Assembly (NCBI RefSeq): GCF_900119735.1
Contig: NZ_FPJW01000003.1
Location: 62,001-126,000 of the forward strand
DNA length: 64,000 nt
Source of the DNA: Marinospirillum alkaliphilum DSM 21637
GTDB lineage: Bacteria > Pseudomonadota > Gammaproteobacteria > Pseudomonadales > Halomonadaceae
Reading direction: 5' to 3'
The notes beneath the pieces were generated by a model that was given only the letters and a program-made list of their open reading frames with translations, had not been told where the DNA came from and made no database searches. Made by a program: the position numbers and the translations under genes. How positions within the stretch are numbered: the first letter of the stretch is position 1; each line of letters opens with the position of its first letter. Of this stretch, positions 7,436 to 17,779 are shown piece after piece.

Positions 7436-9961
7436 ATGTACAGATGTATCGCTGATAAGGGGCGCGGTAGCCGGTTATTGTTGACCGGACTGCTGGTGCT
7501 CGCACTGCTGGCACCACTGAATGTGCTGGCCAGTGTCTGGGAAGTGAGTGCTGCAACGGCCAATGCACGTGTTTCGCCCGCCGCTGATGCCGCGCTGGTG
7601 ACTCAGCTGGAGCGCGGTGAGCAGGTTCAACTGCTGGCCAGGCAGGGTGGTTGGATGCAAGTGCAGCTGGCTCAGGGCTCCAGAGTCTGGATTCACCAGA
7701 GCAGTCTGACGGAGGTTGCTGATGCAGCCGTCACTCAGCGCGAAGTTTTGCGCTTATCGAACTTCTCTGCTGCCAGCGGACCTGTGCGTCTGTTTGGAAA
7801 TACCGAGAAGATGGAGATTTTCCTGCCCGTTTCTGAAACCAGGGAGATGCTGGATGCCACCCTGAGCCTGCGCATGGTGAACTCCATCGCACTGCAGGCA
7901 AGCCGCTCATTTATGGTGGTGCGTTTTAATGAAACCACCCTGGCACAGGTTCCATTCAACCCCAATCAGCCGATCTCTGATGCGCGTGTTCGCCTGCCTG
8001 CCGAATTGTGGCGTGGTGGATTTAACAAGCTGACGCTGGAAGTGACCCAGCACTACACCGATCGTTGTGAAGATGCCACAGCACCTGAACTCTGGACTGA
8101 GTTGGATCTGTTCCACTCGCGTCTGGAACTGACTCACCGTGCAGTGGATCGCAAGCTGACGTTAAGTGATCTGTCCTCCCTCTTTTCACCCGGTGTTGGC
8201 GGTTATCAGCAAGCACTGCTGGTGACTGCACCTTCAGCTGAAGGTGGCGTGAATACCGGTAAGATTTACAGTCAGGCTCTGCCTTTGGCTGCTCAGGCGC
8301 TGGCACTGCGTCGCCAGTATGCAAGTCTTGAGCTGCAACACCGAGTTTGGCAGGCTGAGTGGCCGGAATACGAAGAACGTGTTGCAGGCATGCAGAATGT
8401 TCAGTTAATGCAAGCCTTTCCTTACCTGAGTGAAAAGGATGCTGCACCCTTCCATGTGCTGCTGGGAACACGGGATGAGTTGCAAGCGCTGTTATCAGAG
8501 TCTGAGTTGAGCAAGATCAGTGGCCCACACCTGCAGTTGCAGGAAGTTGCTGCTATTCGTAATGCTCGCGGTGAATTGTTGGTTCCAGGTGGTATCCGTC
8601 TGCTGGTGACAGGTACTACTGAAACCGAAGTACTGGATGCTGCCCGTCTGTTGACTGAAATGGATGATCGCCTGAATCCTGTGCCGCAGATCACCCTGCT
8701 GGGTCGTGAACTGAATAATGAAACCCTGCCAGTGGCCAGTGGCCAGTTCCTGCATCCTGGCAGAAGTTACACTTTTGCCGCTCTGGGTGCTGGCACAACC
8801 AGCTTCCAGAACATGGGTCAAAACCGCTTGCGGGTCAACCTGCCGCTGCCAGCCAACTACTATGCTGTTGAGTCTGACCATGTCGAGCTGCAGCTGGATT
8901 TTGGTTATGGTGCCGGTATGGGGCCTGGTGCAGTCATGAACGTTAACCTGAATGGTGAGTATGTTCATGGTCTGCTGTTAAGTGAGTCCAATGGTGCCGC
9001 TTTCCGTGGTTACCGTATTCGCCTGCCGGTTCGTAAACTGAACCCGGGCCTGAATACCCTGGACTTTGATGTCACCATGCGTCCCGAACTGGTGGTTGGT
9101 GAGTGCGCCGGTGTTCCCGGTACACACCTGATTTTCCAGATGCTGGGTTCTTCTACAGTAACTCTGCCTAAAGCCGGTGCTGTAGCGGTGCAGCCTGATC
9201 TGGCGCTGTTTGGTGCCACGGGTTTCCCTTACATTTCTCCGACTGCTAAGAACCCCACTGAAATTCTGTTGGCTTCTGAGGCATTGACCGCCAGTGCATT
9301 GACCCTGGTGGGTCGCATGGCACAGAGCGCCCAGGCTCCGCTGGAGCAGTTGCAGTTGCAAGTGGGTATGGATCAGCGCCCAACCGGCCATGCTCTGGTG
9401 TTTGCAACACCGGAAATGCTGCCGCAGGACCTGTTTAAAGAGTGGAATGCATCGCTGGGGCGTACACAGGTTTGGCCTTATCGTACACTGAATGATCTGC
9501 GTGATGGATTGCAGAGTGGTTTTGGTGTCAGTCGTGCACAGGCTGAAACGCGTGGTGAAGTGCTGCGTGGTCGCATTCATCAGCAGGGACAACTGGGTGA
9601 TCTGGGTGTAATGGCTGCTTTCCGCAACCCCTATACCAGTCAGGCTGCCACAGTTACTGTTGTAACTGCGCAAACTGAAGCACTGTTGCAGCAACGCGTG
9701 TTGAATCTGGTTGACTCGTCACTCTGGTCTCAATTGCGTGGTGACCTTTTGATCTGGCGTGATACACCAGAAAATATAGTCAGCATGCAGGTGGCCAACC
9801 GTTATGAGCTGGGTGAGCGTTCAACCTGGATGAAGTTGCGCATGACCCTGTCACACAACCCCTGGTTCTGGCTCGGTGGTGTGCTGCTGATCCTGGTATT
9901 GGTGAGCTGGCTGGCTGTACGTCTGCTGCGTCAGCGCAAGGCTGCAATGGAGCAGTATTGA
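7436..9961 (+). CDS. bcsB: Cellulose synthase subunit BcsB with an N-terminal SH3-like domain
   Basis: The periplasmic, inner-membrane-anchored partner of BcsA. After a signal peptide (about 1-32, ending NVLA) there is an SH3-like segment (about 33-95) with a GGWMQVQL core. The BcsB body follows, including the family motif HYTDRCED and PELWTELD. A single C-terminal helix (about 808-830) with a basic tail (RLLRQRK) is the anchor. An in-frame ATG at 7418 overlaps the bcsA stop, but the ATG at 7436 has GGAG eight bases upstream and opens straight into the signal peptide, so I prefer it. At about 841 residues it is longer than the roughly 780-residue E. coli protein, the excess being the SH3-like domain. 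Confidence 0.94.
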   Translation: MYRCIADKGRGSRLLLTGLLVLALLAPLNVLASVWEVSAATANARVSPAADAALVTQLERGEQVQLLARQGGWMQVQLAQGSRVWIHQSSLTEVADAAVTQREVLRLSNFSAASGPVRLFGNTEKMEIFLPVSETREMLDATLSLRMVNSIALQASRSFMVVRFNETTLAQVPFNPNQPISDARVRLPAELWRGGFNKLTLEVTQHYTDRCEDATAPELWTELDLFHSRLELTHRAVDRKLTLSDLSSLFSPGVGGYQQALLVTAPSAEGGVNTGKIYSQALPLAAQALALRRQYASLELQHRVWQAEWPEYEERVAGMQNVQLMQAFPYLSEKDAAPFHVLLGTRDELQALLSESELSKISGPHLQLQEVAAIRNARGELLVPGGIRLLVTGTTETEVLDAARLLTEMDDRLNPVPQITLLGRELNNETLPVASGQFLHPGRSYTFAALGAGTTSFQNMGQNRLRVNLPLPANYYAVESDHVELQLDFGYGAGMGPGAVMNVNLNGEYVHGLLLSESNGAAFRGYRIRLPVRKLNPGLNTLDFDVTMRPELVVGECAGVPGTHLIFQMLGSSTVTLPKAGAVAVQPDLALFGATGFPYISPTAKNPTEILLASEALTASALTLVGRMAQSAQAPLEQLQLQVGMDQRPTGHALVFATPEMLPQDLFKEWNASLGRTQVWPYRTLNDLRDGLQSGFGVSRAQAETRGEVLRGRIHQQGQLGDLGVMAAFRNPYTSQAATVTVVTAQTEALLQQRVLNLVDSSLWSQLRGDLLIWRDTPENIVSMQVANRYELGERSTWMKLRMTLSHNPWFWLGGVLLILVLVSWLAVRLLRQRKAAMEQY

Positions 9962-11055
9962 TGAAATTGGTGTTTGCTGCAGCTCTGTTGGGTGCTTCTG
10001 TTGCCGGTTATTGGTTGCTGCAGTCGCAGCAACCAGCAGTGCAGGTGTCCCAGCGTTTATCCCCGGAGCTGTGGCAAGCCTTTGCTGAAGATTATGAAGA
10101 GGCTGGCCGGATTATTGATCGTGATAATCAGGGCATTTCTCACAGCGAAGGCCAGGGTTACGGGCTTCTGTTTGCCGAGGCTGCAGGTGATCGCCAGGCG
10201 TTTGATCGTATCTGGCGCTGGACTCAGCTGACCTTGCAGCGACCAGATGGCCTGTTTGCATGGAAGTTTGAACCCTGTGCAACCATGGATCGTCGTTGTA
10301 TCAGTGACAGAAATAATGCCACTGATGCTGAAATTCTGATTGCCTGGGCTCTGTTAAAAGCACACCAGCGTTGGCAGGACCCAGTGTATTTGCAGGAAGC
10401 CAGTCGTATTGCGCGAGCTACAAGCGACTTTATGGTCATTCGGCATCATGACCATTTGCTGTTATTGCCCGGTGCTACGGGCTTTACAGAAAATGGCCGG
10501 GTTACGGTGAATGCTTCCTACTGGGTTTTTCCGGCACTGGAGGCACTGGGAAAAAAATTTCCTGACCAACCATGGCAGCAACTGGCTTCAAGTGGTCAGC
10601 GACTGGTGCAAGTGCAGGGGGCTGGTCCCTATCAATTACCACCAGACTGGGCTGATCATACAGCGCTGGGATTTCAGCCATCCCGCTTGTTTCCGGCGCG
10701 TTACAGCTATGATGCGGTGCGCGTTCCCTTGCATCTGGCATGGTCCAACCTGCCTTTAAGTGAAAGGGATTTTGCACCCTACCTGACATTCTGGAGCAGC
10801 CATGATCCGGTTCCAGCCTGGGTCAGTCTGATAGATGCAGAACAGGCTGAATATGCCTGGTCTACTGGCATGCAGGCCGTGGCGAAGTTTGTTACAGCCA
10901 GGGTAGAGCAGCGCGTTTTAAGTGCGGCTGATTTGCCGCAGCCCAATGAACAGGATGGTTATTTTTCATGGAGCCTGCTGCTTTTAACGCATCTGGCGAT
11001 CAATGAAGTTTTTGCCACCCAATCCAACCTAACCCTGCAGGATCAAAAGCCTTGA
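9961..11055 (+). CDS. bcsZ: Periplasmic endo-beta-1,4-glucanase, GH8 (BcsZ)
   Basis: A 364-residue glycoside hydrolase family 8 enzyme that trims cellulose in the periplasm during export. An N-terminal hydrophobic segment serves as signal peptide or anchor. The general-acid Glu is E63 in HSEGQGYG; D122 in NNATDAEIL lies in the active-site cleft; D251 in SYDAVRVPL matches the second catalytic acid. The ATG at 9961 overlaps the bcsB stop as TGATG; an upstream TTG at 9958 is unnecessary. The position between bcsB and bcsC is the usual one. Confidence 0.95.
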   Translation: MKLVFAAALLGASVAGYWLLQSQQPAVQVSQRLSPELWQAFAEDYEEAGRIIDRDNQGISHSEGQGYGLLFAEAAGDRQAFDRIWRWTQLTLQRPDGLFAWKFEPCATMDRRCISDRNNATDAEILIAWALLKAHQRWQDPVYLQEASRIARATSDFMVIRHHDHLLLLPGATGFTENGRVTVNASYWVFPALEALGKKFPDQPWQQLASSGQRLVQVQGAGPYQLPPDWADHTALGFQPSRLFPARYSYDAVRVPLHLAWSNLPLSERDFAPYLTFWSSHDPVPAWVSLIDAEQAEYAWSTGMQAVAKFVTARVEQRVLSAADLPQPNEQDGYFSWSLLLLTHLAINEVFATQSNLTLQDQKP

Positions 11056-13307
11056 AACCTATGCTTCTGACAGGGCTGTTGCTGACACAGGCTCTGGCCG
11101 TAACTGCCGCCCAGCCGGATCTGCTGCAGCATCAGCAGCGCCCTGAAGATACTCGCCACCAAGTGGCAACCGACGAATACCTGCGACCTGCCGTGCCTGG
11201 GGCTGAGGCCTCAGTGGTTGAAGTTGATACCACCGGTATCTGGTTCCATATCCGGCATGGGCAATTGACTCAGGCACGTGCCGAGTTTAATCGTTTGCAA
11301 GCAGCCAACCCTGGTTGGCAGCCAGACAGCGACCTGAGAGCAGCCTTGCAAAACCGTCCTGCACCAACATCGACTACAGACCCCTATGAGTTGGAAATGG
11401 GGCGTTTGGCGCGGATGTCCGAAACCCAGGTCAGAGCCTTGCCTGCAGCACGTTTAAGTGCCGCAGCAAGCGAGACAGCATCACGTCAGCATGCCAATAA
11501 TGCCTTGTTACTGGGTTGGTTATATTTACAGCGTCATGAGCCAGTTGAGGCTTTGCCCCTGTTCCAGCAGGCGGCTTCCTGGCAGCCGGGTCAGGGTGCT
11601 GAAGACGGACTGGCGGAAGCCCATTTTCGCCTGGCACAGCAGGCTGCAACCGGGCAGCAGCCAGAGCTGGCACTTCAGCAGGCCGGTCTCAGTCGCCAGC
11701 ACGGACGTGCAACTGCTTATGCTGATCTGGGCTGGTTGCTTTATGACCAGCAACATTTTGTTGCCGCTCAGTTTGCTTTTGAGCAGCCACCGGCTACAGA
11801 AAACAGCATTTATGGCCAACTGCTGACACTGCAGGCGCAGCAGCAGTATGAGCAGGCTGAAACTCTGGCCTGTACAGAGCGTGGTCGCTCGCAGCGAATT
11901 GCCGGAATTTGTGATGACCTAGGGCCTATGTTGGCCTGGGCTGCATTTGAAGCTGCAGACTATCGCCAGGCGGCAGATCGTTTTGATCCCTTGTTGACGG
12001 CCGACCCCGGGAACGAAGGTTATGCCTTTGCACTGGAAGAGAGTCTGCGCCGTTTAAATGCCACCGCAAGACTGGCAGAAGCTCGGCAGCGTCATCCGCT
12101 GCTGCGTGAGTCTGTCAGTCGCCTGGCATTTGATCGTGCCTGGGGGCGCAAACAGTTTGATCTGGCGCAGCGCATGATGCCTGCACCTGCCCTGGCCGGT
12201 CGTGATGACTGGCAGTTAACCCTGGGTTTGCAGGGTCGGATAAAACAGGGTGACAAGGGATTAACGCGTTTAACGCATTACCAACCCTATGTGGCGGCAA
12301 CGCGGGTCTGGGATGAGGTGCGTTTGGGTGTGGCGCTGCGCATGGATGAGCTCAACTCAGGACGTCCGCCTTTGGATGCTGATTTTGGCACTCAGCCGGA
12401 CCAGGCACCACAACGCCGGGCATTGGCGGATACACGCAGCTTTTCACCAGAAATCAGTGCTCGCCATGAACGGGATGGCCTGACCCTGCAAGGTTCTTTT
12501 TTTACCATTCAGCAGGGTGAAGCAAAAAGCAGCCAGGCTTATGGTCAGTTACAGGGTGACTGGTATCCTGCACTTGGGCTGGTTTCCCTGACACTGTTTC
12601 GTCAACCCCTGGAAGACAGCCTGCTCGCACGCCAGGGTGCCAAAGACCCAGCCAGTGATCGTGAGTGGGGGCAGGTCGCAGATCAGGGTGGTCGCTTGCT
12701 GCTGGCCATTCCGGTTGCTGAAAAAACCGGTGTGGCGGTTAGTGGAACCCTGGCCAGCCAGCAAGGGCAGCGTGTTGCGGATAATGACCGTAAAGCATTA
12801 CGGTTGGATCTGGCGCATGACTTTGCTGACCGTTTCAGTGAGCCCGAACTGGACTACCTGAGACTGGGGCCATTTATTGAGTGGATGAGCTGGGATCAGA
12901 ATCTCAGCCATTTCACTTATGGTCATGGTGGTTACTACAGCCCGCAGCAGCTTTTACGCACCGGCCTGCAACTGGAGCTGCTGACCGCAGAAGCCAGAAC
13001 CTGGCAAGTACGTTCTCGTGTCAGTCTGGCATGGAATCGAGTGAAAGAAGATGCTGCAGACTTTTACCCACTGGATGCCAGCGGTGTCAGTTACGATGCC
13101 AATTCATCCCGAGGGTTGGGTGGTGATCTGATGTTGGAAGGCATGCGGCTGGTCAATCAACAGTTATTGGTGGGTGGTTACCTGGGTTACGCTGCAGCCG
13201 ATGATTATCGTGATGCCCGTTTTGGCCTGGTGGTACGCGTTCCTTTACAGTCACGTCACTCGGTCATCAGTGCTGATTTACCTTTGAGTCGGGTTGCAGG
13301 GCATTAA
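11052..13307 (+). CDS. bcsC: Cellulose export outer-membrane protein BcsC, short form
   Basis: The outer-membrane component: periplasmic TPR-like helical repeats followed by a C-terminal beta-barrel pore. Residues about 120-440 show alanine- and glutamine-rich helical repeats; from about 460 the sequence alternates in the manner of barrel strands and ends in the BcsC C-terminal domain. At 751 residues it is far shorter than E. coli BcsC (about 1157), so the TPR scaffold is reduced. I choose the TTG at 11052: AGGA lies nine bases upstream, and it gives the signal peptide (MKPMLLTGLLL) its positive charge, which the ATG at 11061 lacks. It overlaps the bcsZ stop. Confidence 0.9.
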   Translation: MKPMLLTGLLLTQALAVTAAQPDLLQHQQRPEDTRHQVATDEYLRPAVPGAEASVVEVDTTGIWFHIRHGQLTQARAEFNRLQAANPGWQPDSDLRAALQNRPAPTSTTDPYELEMGRLARMSETQVRALPAARLSAAASETASRQHANNALLLGWLYLQRHEPVEALPLFQQAASWQPGQGAEDGLAEAHFRLAQQAATGQQPELALQQAGLSRQHGRATAYADLGWLLYDQQHFVAAQFAFEQPPATENSIYGQLLTLQAQQQYEQAETLACTERGRSQRIAGICDDLGPMLAWAAFEAADYRQAADRFDPLLTADPGNEGYAFALEESLRRLNATARLAEARQRHPLLRESVSRLAFDRAWGRKQFDLAQRMMPAPALAGRDDWQLTLGLQGRIKQGDKGLTRLTHYQPYVAATRVWDEVRLGVALRMDELNSGRPPLDADFGTQPDQAPQRRALADTRSFSPEISARHERDGLTLQGSFFTIQQGEAKSSQAYGQLQGDWYPALGLVSLTLFRQPLEDSLLARQGAKDPASDREWGQVADQGGRLLLAIPVAEKTGVAVSGTLASQQGQRVADNDRKALRLDLAHDFADRFSEPELDYLRLGPFIEWMSWDQNLSHFTYGHGGYYSPQQLLRTGLQLELLTAEARTWQVRSRVSLAWNRVKEDAADFYPLDASGVSYDANSSRGLGGDLMLEGMRLVNQQLLVGGYLGYAAADDYRDARFGLVVRVPLQSRHSVISADLPLSRVAGH

Positions 13308-13311
13308 CAAC

Positions 13312-13338
13312 CAGTCCTGAGTTTTTTATTCAGGACTG
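13312..13338. repeat. 9-bp inverted repeat between bcsC and the hybrid kinase gene
   Basis: CAGTCCTGA at 13312-13320 is repeated inverted at 13330-13338 around a 9-nt T-rich loop, just after the bcsC stop. No T run follows the second arm, so it is not a standard terminator. It may protect the bcs mRNA 3' end or cause partial termination before the kinase gene. Confidence 0.55.
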
Positions 13339-13404
13339 TCAAAATGCCACTTCACCACCCTTCAGCAAGCGAGGGTTGTTATTCACTTGACTGGAGTCAG
13401 CCGA

Positions 13405-16400
13405 ATGCCAGAAAACAAATCCATCCTGAACCAGGAGGCAACGAGTGGGATATCCCCGCAGGTGCTACTGGCTTTTATGGTGTTTCTGGCGCTGGGGCTT
13501 GGCCTGGTATTTTTGCTGGATCAACGCCGTGTTGAGCTGCGCCAGATGGAAACGGCCAGCCTGACCAGTGATTACGCTGCAGCCTTGCATCGGGGACTGG
13601 AGCGCTCATTAGCCATTACCTATGCGCTGGGTGCCCTGGTGCGTCAGGGTCAGGGTGAGTTGGATGACTTTGAAAACCTGGCTGCAGAACTCATGCCTTA
13701 TTACCCCGGTGCAACCGCCATTGCGTTGTTACCTGCGGGTGTGGTGACACAAATAGCACCCTTGCAGGGTAATGAAGCCGTTCTGGGACAGGATGAGTTT
13801 GCCGATCCGGCAAGAGCGGTTGAGGCCATCCGGGCCAGAGATACGGGCGTGATGAGTCTGGCAGGTCCTTTTGAGCTGCGTCAGGGTGGCCTGGGTGCGG
13901 TTGGACGCCTACCGGTGTACCTGGGTGAATCCCGTGACTTCTGGGGGTTTGTTTCAGTCACCTTGCGTTTCCCCGAAGCACTTGAGGCGGCCCGGCTGGA
14001 TGAACTGGAGCGTTTGGGTTTCAGTTATCGTTTATGGCGCGTTTTGCCGGGTGGTGAGCAGCCACAAATCATTCAAGCCAGTGAGTTGCCGTTGCGTGGA
14101 GAACCTTTGCAGCGAGCGCTGCAAGTTCCCAATGGCACCTGGTACCTTGAAATAACCCCTGCACAAGGTTGGCGTGAATACAGTCAGCTCGGCTGGCAAT
14201 TGCTGCTGGTGCTGCTGGCCAGCCTGTTGCTGGCACTGGTGATACACCTGTTGGTGAGAACCCTTGATTATCGCCGCCAGTTGGAGGATGCGGTGGTGGT
14301 GGCGCGTTCGGCTACTCAAGCCAAATCCGAGTTTCTGGCCAACATGAGCCATGAAATTCGCACCCCCATGAATGCCATGATCGGTTTTGCCGAGCTTTGT
14401 TTACGCACAGATCTTTCTCCCCGCCAACAAGACTATCTCAACAAGATTCTGGTCTCCGGTCAGTCCTTGCTGGGGTTGGTGAATGACATACTCGATTTTT
14501 CCAAAATTGAAGCGGGCAAGTTATCGCTGGAAAAAATTTCCTTCGAGCTGGATGACGTTCTGGATCAACTCTGGGTGGTGGTGTCTGAATCGGCCAGAAA
14601 AAAACATCTGGAGCTGCTGTTTTATCGTGAGCCGGAAGTGCCTTATGGCCTGGTGGGCGATCCGCTGCGCATCAGCCAGATATTGATCAATCTGGTCGGT
14701 AATGCCGTCAAGTTCTGTGAACGGGGCGAGGTAGTGGTTTCGGTGCGGCTGATAAAGCGCAGCGAACAGAAGGTTGAACTGGAATTTGCGGTTGAGGACA
14801 GTGGCATCGGCATGAGTGAAGCGCAGCTGCAGAAGCTGTTCCACAGTTTTTCTCAGGCCGACAGCTCAACCACACGGCGCTTTGGTGGTACGGGTCTGGG
14901 TTTATCCATTACTCGCCAGCTGGTTGAGTTGATGGGTGGGCAGATAAGGGTGGAAAGTGAACTGGGCAAGGGCAGCTGTTTTATTTTCACACTGCAGCTG
15001 GAATGCCTTGATGAACCTTTGCAGACACCGGAGTTGTTGGCTGCAGAACGCCTGCCTGGGTGTGCTGTATTGGTGGTGGATGATAATGCAGCGGCACGGG
15101 ATATTTTTGCCAGTTACCTGCAGGCGTTCGGTTTTCAGACCAGTCTGGCAGCAACGCCAGAACAAGCCAGCCAGTTGTTGGCTTCAGGTGAGCAGGCATT
15201 TGATCTGCTGCTGGTTGATATGTCCTTGCCGGGTTGTAACGGTCTGGAGTTCATTCAGTCGGTCATGTCTGATGAAACGCTGACGGATAAACCTCGCTGC
15301 ATTCTGGTTTCTGCCTTTGCCCGTGAGGATGTTCTGGCCGAGCCGGGTGCAGAGCATCTGTCTTCCTTCCTGCAAAAGCCGATCAATCCCTCCCTGCTGC
15401 TTGACTCCATCATGGATGCGCTGGGTTACCAGCCGATTTCCGGTAGAGTGAAACGCAAGATCCAGACCCATGATGCCATCAGTCTGCGTGGCATTCAGGG
15501 GGCCAGAATCCTGCTGGTGGAAGACAATGAAATCAATCAGCAGGTGGCCTGTGAGCTGCTGGCGCAGGCACGCTTTTTTGTTGATGTGGCTGTTGATGGT
15601 CAACAGGCATTGGAATGCTTGCGGATTAACACCTATGACGCAGTGTTGATGGATGTGCAAATGCCGGTGATGGATGGTTATGAAGCCACCACCCGGTTAC
15701 GTAATGAGCTGAACCTGAAAGACCTGCCGGTGATTGCACTCACTGCCAATGCCATGCTGGAAGATCGCCAGAAAAGCCTGGATGCAGGCATGAATGACCA
15801 CCTGACCAAGCCCATTAACCCGGCGCAACTGGTGGACACCCTGATTCAATGGATACCTGCTGCCCGCCGTCCTTTGCCACCCTTGCCTGAAGAAGATCCT
15901 GCCGAGGCACAGGCATCTGAATTGCCACAGCTCAGCCAGCTGGATACCCAGGCCGGGTTGCAGCGCCTGGGCAATAATGAGCAGGCCTATGTACGTTTGC
16001 TGGAGCGTTTTGCCAAAAACCAGCAGGACTTTGGCGAGCAGTTAAAAGCCGCACAAACCAGTGGCGATCAACCCCTGGCAGAGCGGCTGGTGCACACCCT
16101 TAAAGGGGTGGCCGGTAACATTGGCGCGACGGGTATTCAGCAGCAGGCGGCAGAACTGGAACAATTACTCCGCAAGGGGCAAAAGGCTGCTGCAGCACCA
16201 ATCCAGCAAAATTTGCTGGATCAACTGCAGCAATTGCTGGATGGGCTGGCATCCTGGGTGTCTGCGCGCCAACCTGCAGCGTCGCCCGCTGACTTGCCGC
16301 CAGAGCAGGCAGGCGAAGCTGGTGAACGGGTACAGCAGTACCTGCCGGAGTTGCGGCAACAACTGCAAGACTACGATGCGGCTGCATCCAGCCGGGTGGA

Positions 16401-16527
16401 TGAACTCCTGTCTGGGCCGCTCAGCAGCATCGACCGTCAATGCCTGGAGCAGGTGGCAGAACAACTGGTCGGTTATGACTTTGAAGCGGCTCTGGCTGTT
16501 TTAAACCAGTTCCACCCGTCAACCTGA
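13405..16527 (+). CDS. CHASE hybrid sensor histidine kinase with two receivers and an HPt domain
   Basis: A 1040-residue inner-membrane sensor containing a complete phosphorelay. Order: a membrane helix (about 13-35), a periplasmic CHASE-like domain (motifs [10 protein letters not shown] and WGFVSVTL), a second helix (about 265-285), then HisKA with H316 in [11 protein letters not shown]. HATPase follows (N box [10 protein letters not shown]2 box GTGLGLS). Receiver 1 has D559/D560 and phospho-acceptor D605, receiver 2 has phospho-acceptor D750 in [11 protein letters not shown], and the HPt has H897 in VHTLKG. The ATG at 13405 has GGAG eight bases upstream and is preferred to a TTG at 13387. 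It begins 97 bp after bcsC, so a role in cellulose or biofilm control is plausible but unproven. Confidence 0.93.
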   Translation: MPENKSILNQEATSGISPQVLLAFMVFLALGLGLVFLLDQRRVELRQMETASLTSDYAAALHRGLERSLAITYALGALVRQGQGELDDFENLAAELMPYYPGATAIALLPAGVVTQIAPLQGNEAVLGQDEFADPARAVEAIRARDTGVMSLAGPFELRQGGLGAVGRLPVYLGESRDFWGFVSVTLRFPEALEAARLDELERLGFSYRLWRVLPGGEQPQIIQASELPLRGEPLQRALQVPNGTWYLEITPAQGWREYSQLGWQLLLVLLASLLLALVIHLLVRTLDYRRQLEDAVVVARSATQAKSEFLANMSHEIRTPMNAMIGFAELCLRTDLSPRQQDYLNKILVSGQSLLGLVNDILDFSKIEAGKLSLEKISFELDDVLDQLWVVVSESARKKHLELLFYREPEVPYGLVGDPLRISQILINLVGNAVKFCERGEVVVSVRLIKRSEQKVELEFAVEDSGIGMSEAQLQKLFHSFSQADSSTTRRFGGTGLGLSITRQLVELMGGQIRVESELGKGSCFIFTLQLECLDEPLQTPELLAAERLPGCAVLVVDDNAAARDIFASYLQAFGFQTSLAATPEQASQLLASGEQAFDLLLVDMSLPGCNGLEFIQSVMSDETLTDKPRCILVSAFAREDVLAEPGAEHLSSFLQKPINPSLLLDSIMDALGYQPISGRVKRKIQTHDAISLRGIQGARILLVEDNEINQQVACELLAQARFFVDVAVDGQQALECLRINTYDAVLMDVQMPVMDGYEATTRLRNELNLKDLPVIALTANAMLEDRQKSLDAGMNDHLTKPINPAQLVDTLIQWIPAARRPLPPLPEEDPAEAQASELPQLSQLDTQAGLQRLGNNEQAYVRLLERFAKNQQDFGEQLKAAQTSGDQPLAERLVHTLKGVAGNIGATGIQQQAAELEQLLRKGQKAAAAPIQQNLLDQLQQLLDGLASWVSARQPAASPADLPPEQAGEAGERVQQYLPELRQQLQDYDAAASSRVDELLSGPLSSIDRQCLEQVAEQLVGYDFEAALAVLNQFHPST

Positions 16528-16552
16528 AACTTTCCGATCAAGAGGATCATCA

Positions 16553-17659
16553 ATGACACTGGCAGAAACTTCAGATTCAAACCGTAAAACGCTGCTGGTG
16601 GTGGATGACGCACCAGAGAATCTGGATATCATGACCAGCCTGTTAAAAGACAGGTTTCAGGTGAAAGCAGCCATCAATGGCCGTATTGCATTAAAAATTG
16701 CCAGCCAGCAACGCCCGGATTTGATCCTGCTGGATGTGATGATGCCGGACATGGATGGTTATGAGGTGTGTCGGCAGCTTAAGGCAGACCCGGCCACGGC
16801 AGCAATTCCCGTCATCTTTCTGACCGCACTGGACAGTGTTGATGATGAAACCCGAGGCCTGACACTGGGCGCTGTGGATTACATCGCCAAGCCCTTGAAT
16901 CCAGCTATTCTGATGGCACGGATTAATACCCATCTGGCGCTGGATGAGGTGCGTCGTGAACTGGCTGCCCAGAATCAGGCATTGGTGGAGGCCGCCAGAA
17001 TGCGCGAAGATGTGGAGCGCATCATGCATCATGACCTCAAGGCACCACTGACCAATATCATCAGCATTCCCAGCGTGCTGCGTAATGCCGGTGAGCTGAA
17101 TGATCGTCAGCAGGATTTTCTGCAGAAACTGGAAGACACCGGCTGGCGCATGCTGAACATGATCAACATGTCGCTGGTGCTGTTGAAAATTGAGTATGGC
17201 ACCTACCAACCTGACTGGCAGGAAGCATCCTTGCTGCAACTGTTGAAACAGGTGATGGATGAGCAGCAGCAGGCTTTCCACCGCAAGCAATTGAGATTTG
17301 TGCTGACGCAGTCTGATGCAGCGGCCGATCAACTGATCAGGACCGAACCTCTGCTGTTGCAGAATCTGTTTGCCAACCTGCTGAAAAATGCCTGTGAAGC
17401 TGCACCCGCTGGCAGTGAGCTGTTGATTGAGCTGTCCGACACCCCTCAGGGTTTGCAGTTGGTGTTTGAAAACCCCGGTGAAGTACCGGAGGCCATACGT
17501 CCGCGTTTTTTTGAGAAGTTTGTCACCGCCGGGAAAAAGCAGGGCACCGGGCTTGGCACTTACTCGGCACAGCTGATGGCGGGCGTGTTGTTGATCGACC
17601 TGGCGCTAGACACCTCAGTGGCAGGGAGGACCCGCCTTTTACTGACATTTCGCAAGTAA
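16553..17659 (+). CDS. Receiver-histidine kinase fusion protein
   Basis: The 368-residue soluble protein starts with a receiver domain (DDAPENLDIM, phospho-acceptor D61 in LLDVMMPDMDG, conserved Lys in IAKPLNP), followed by a coiled coil and a HisKA domain with H160 in HHDLKAPLTN. The HATPase domain (about 265-365) has GTGLGTYS as its G2 box. Such REC-kinase fusions can accept phosphate from an upstream HPt and pass it on; the hybrid kinase 25 bp upstream, which ends in an HPt, is the obvious donor candidate. No output domain is present. Confidence 0.92.
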   Translation: MTLAETSDSNRKTLLVVDDAPENLDIMTSLLKDRFQVKAAINGRIALKIASQQRPDLILLDVMMPDMDGYEVCRQLKADPATAAIPVIFLTALDSVDDETRGLTLGAVDYIAKPLNPAILMARINTHLALDEVRRELAAQNQALVEAARMREDVERIMHHDLKAPLTNIISIPSVLRNAGELNDRQQDFLQKLEDTGWRMLNMINMSLVLLKIEYGTYQPDWQEASLLQLLKQVMDEQQQAFHRKQLRFVLTQSDAAADQLIRTEPLLLQNLFANLLKNACEAAPAGSELLIELSDTPQGLQLVFENPGEVPEAIRPRFFEKFVTAGKKQGTGLGTYSAQLMAGVLLIDLALDTSVAGRTRLLLTFRK

Positions 17660-17779
17660 ACAGTCAGTAATATGAAGCGTTAAGCATAAATCAATAATTT
17701 GTTAATAGATCCCGGGATTTATACGTGTACTCTGTGTGTGTTTGTAAGGATTCTTTCAGAGCTTAGCCGGTAACCAGCA

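Noticed and set aside
9958-9960. TTG as bcsZ start
   Set aside because: The ATG at 9961 is one codon later in the same frame and gives normal TGATG coupling.
13312-13338. Inverted repeat after bcsC as a rho-independent terminator
   Set aside because: The T run is in the loop, not after the stem, so it does not meet the usual definition; kept only as an inverted repeat.
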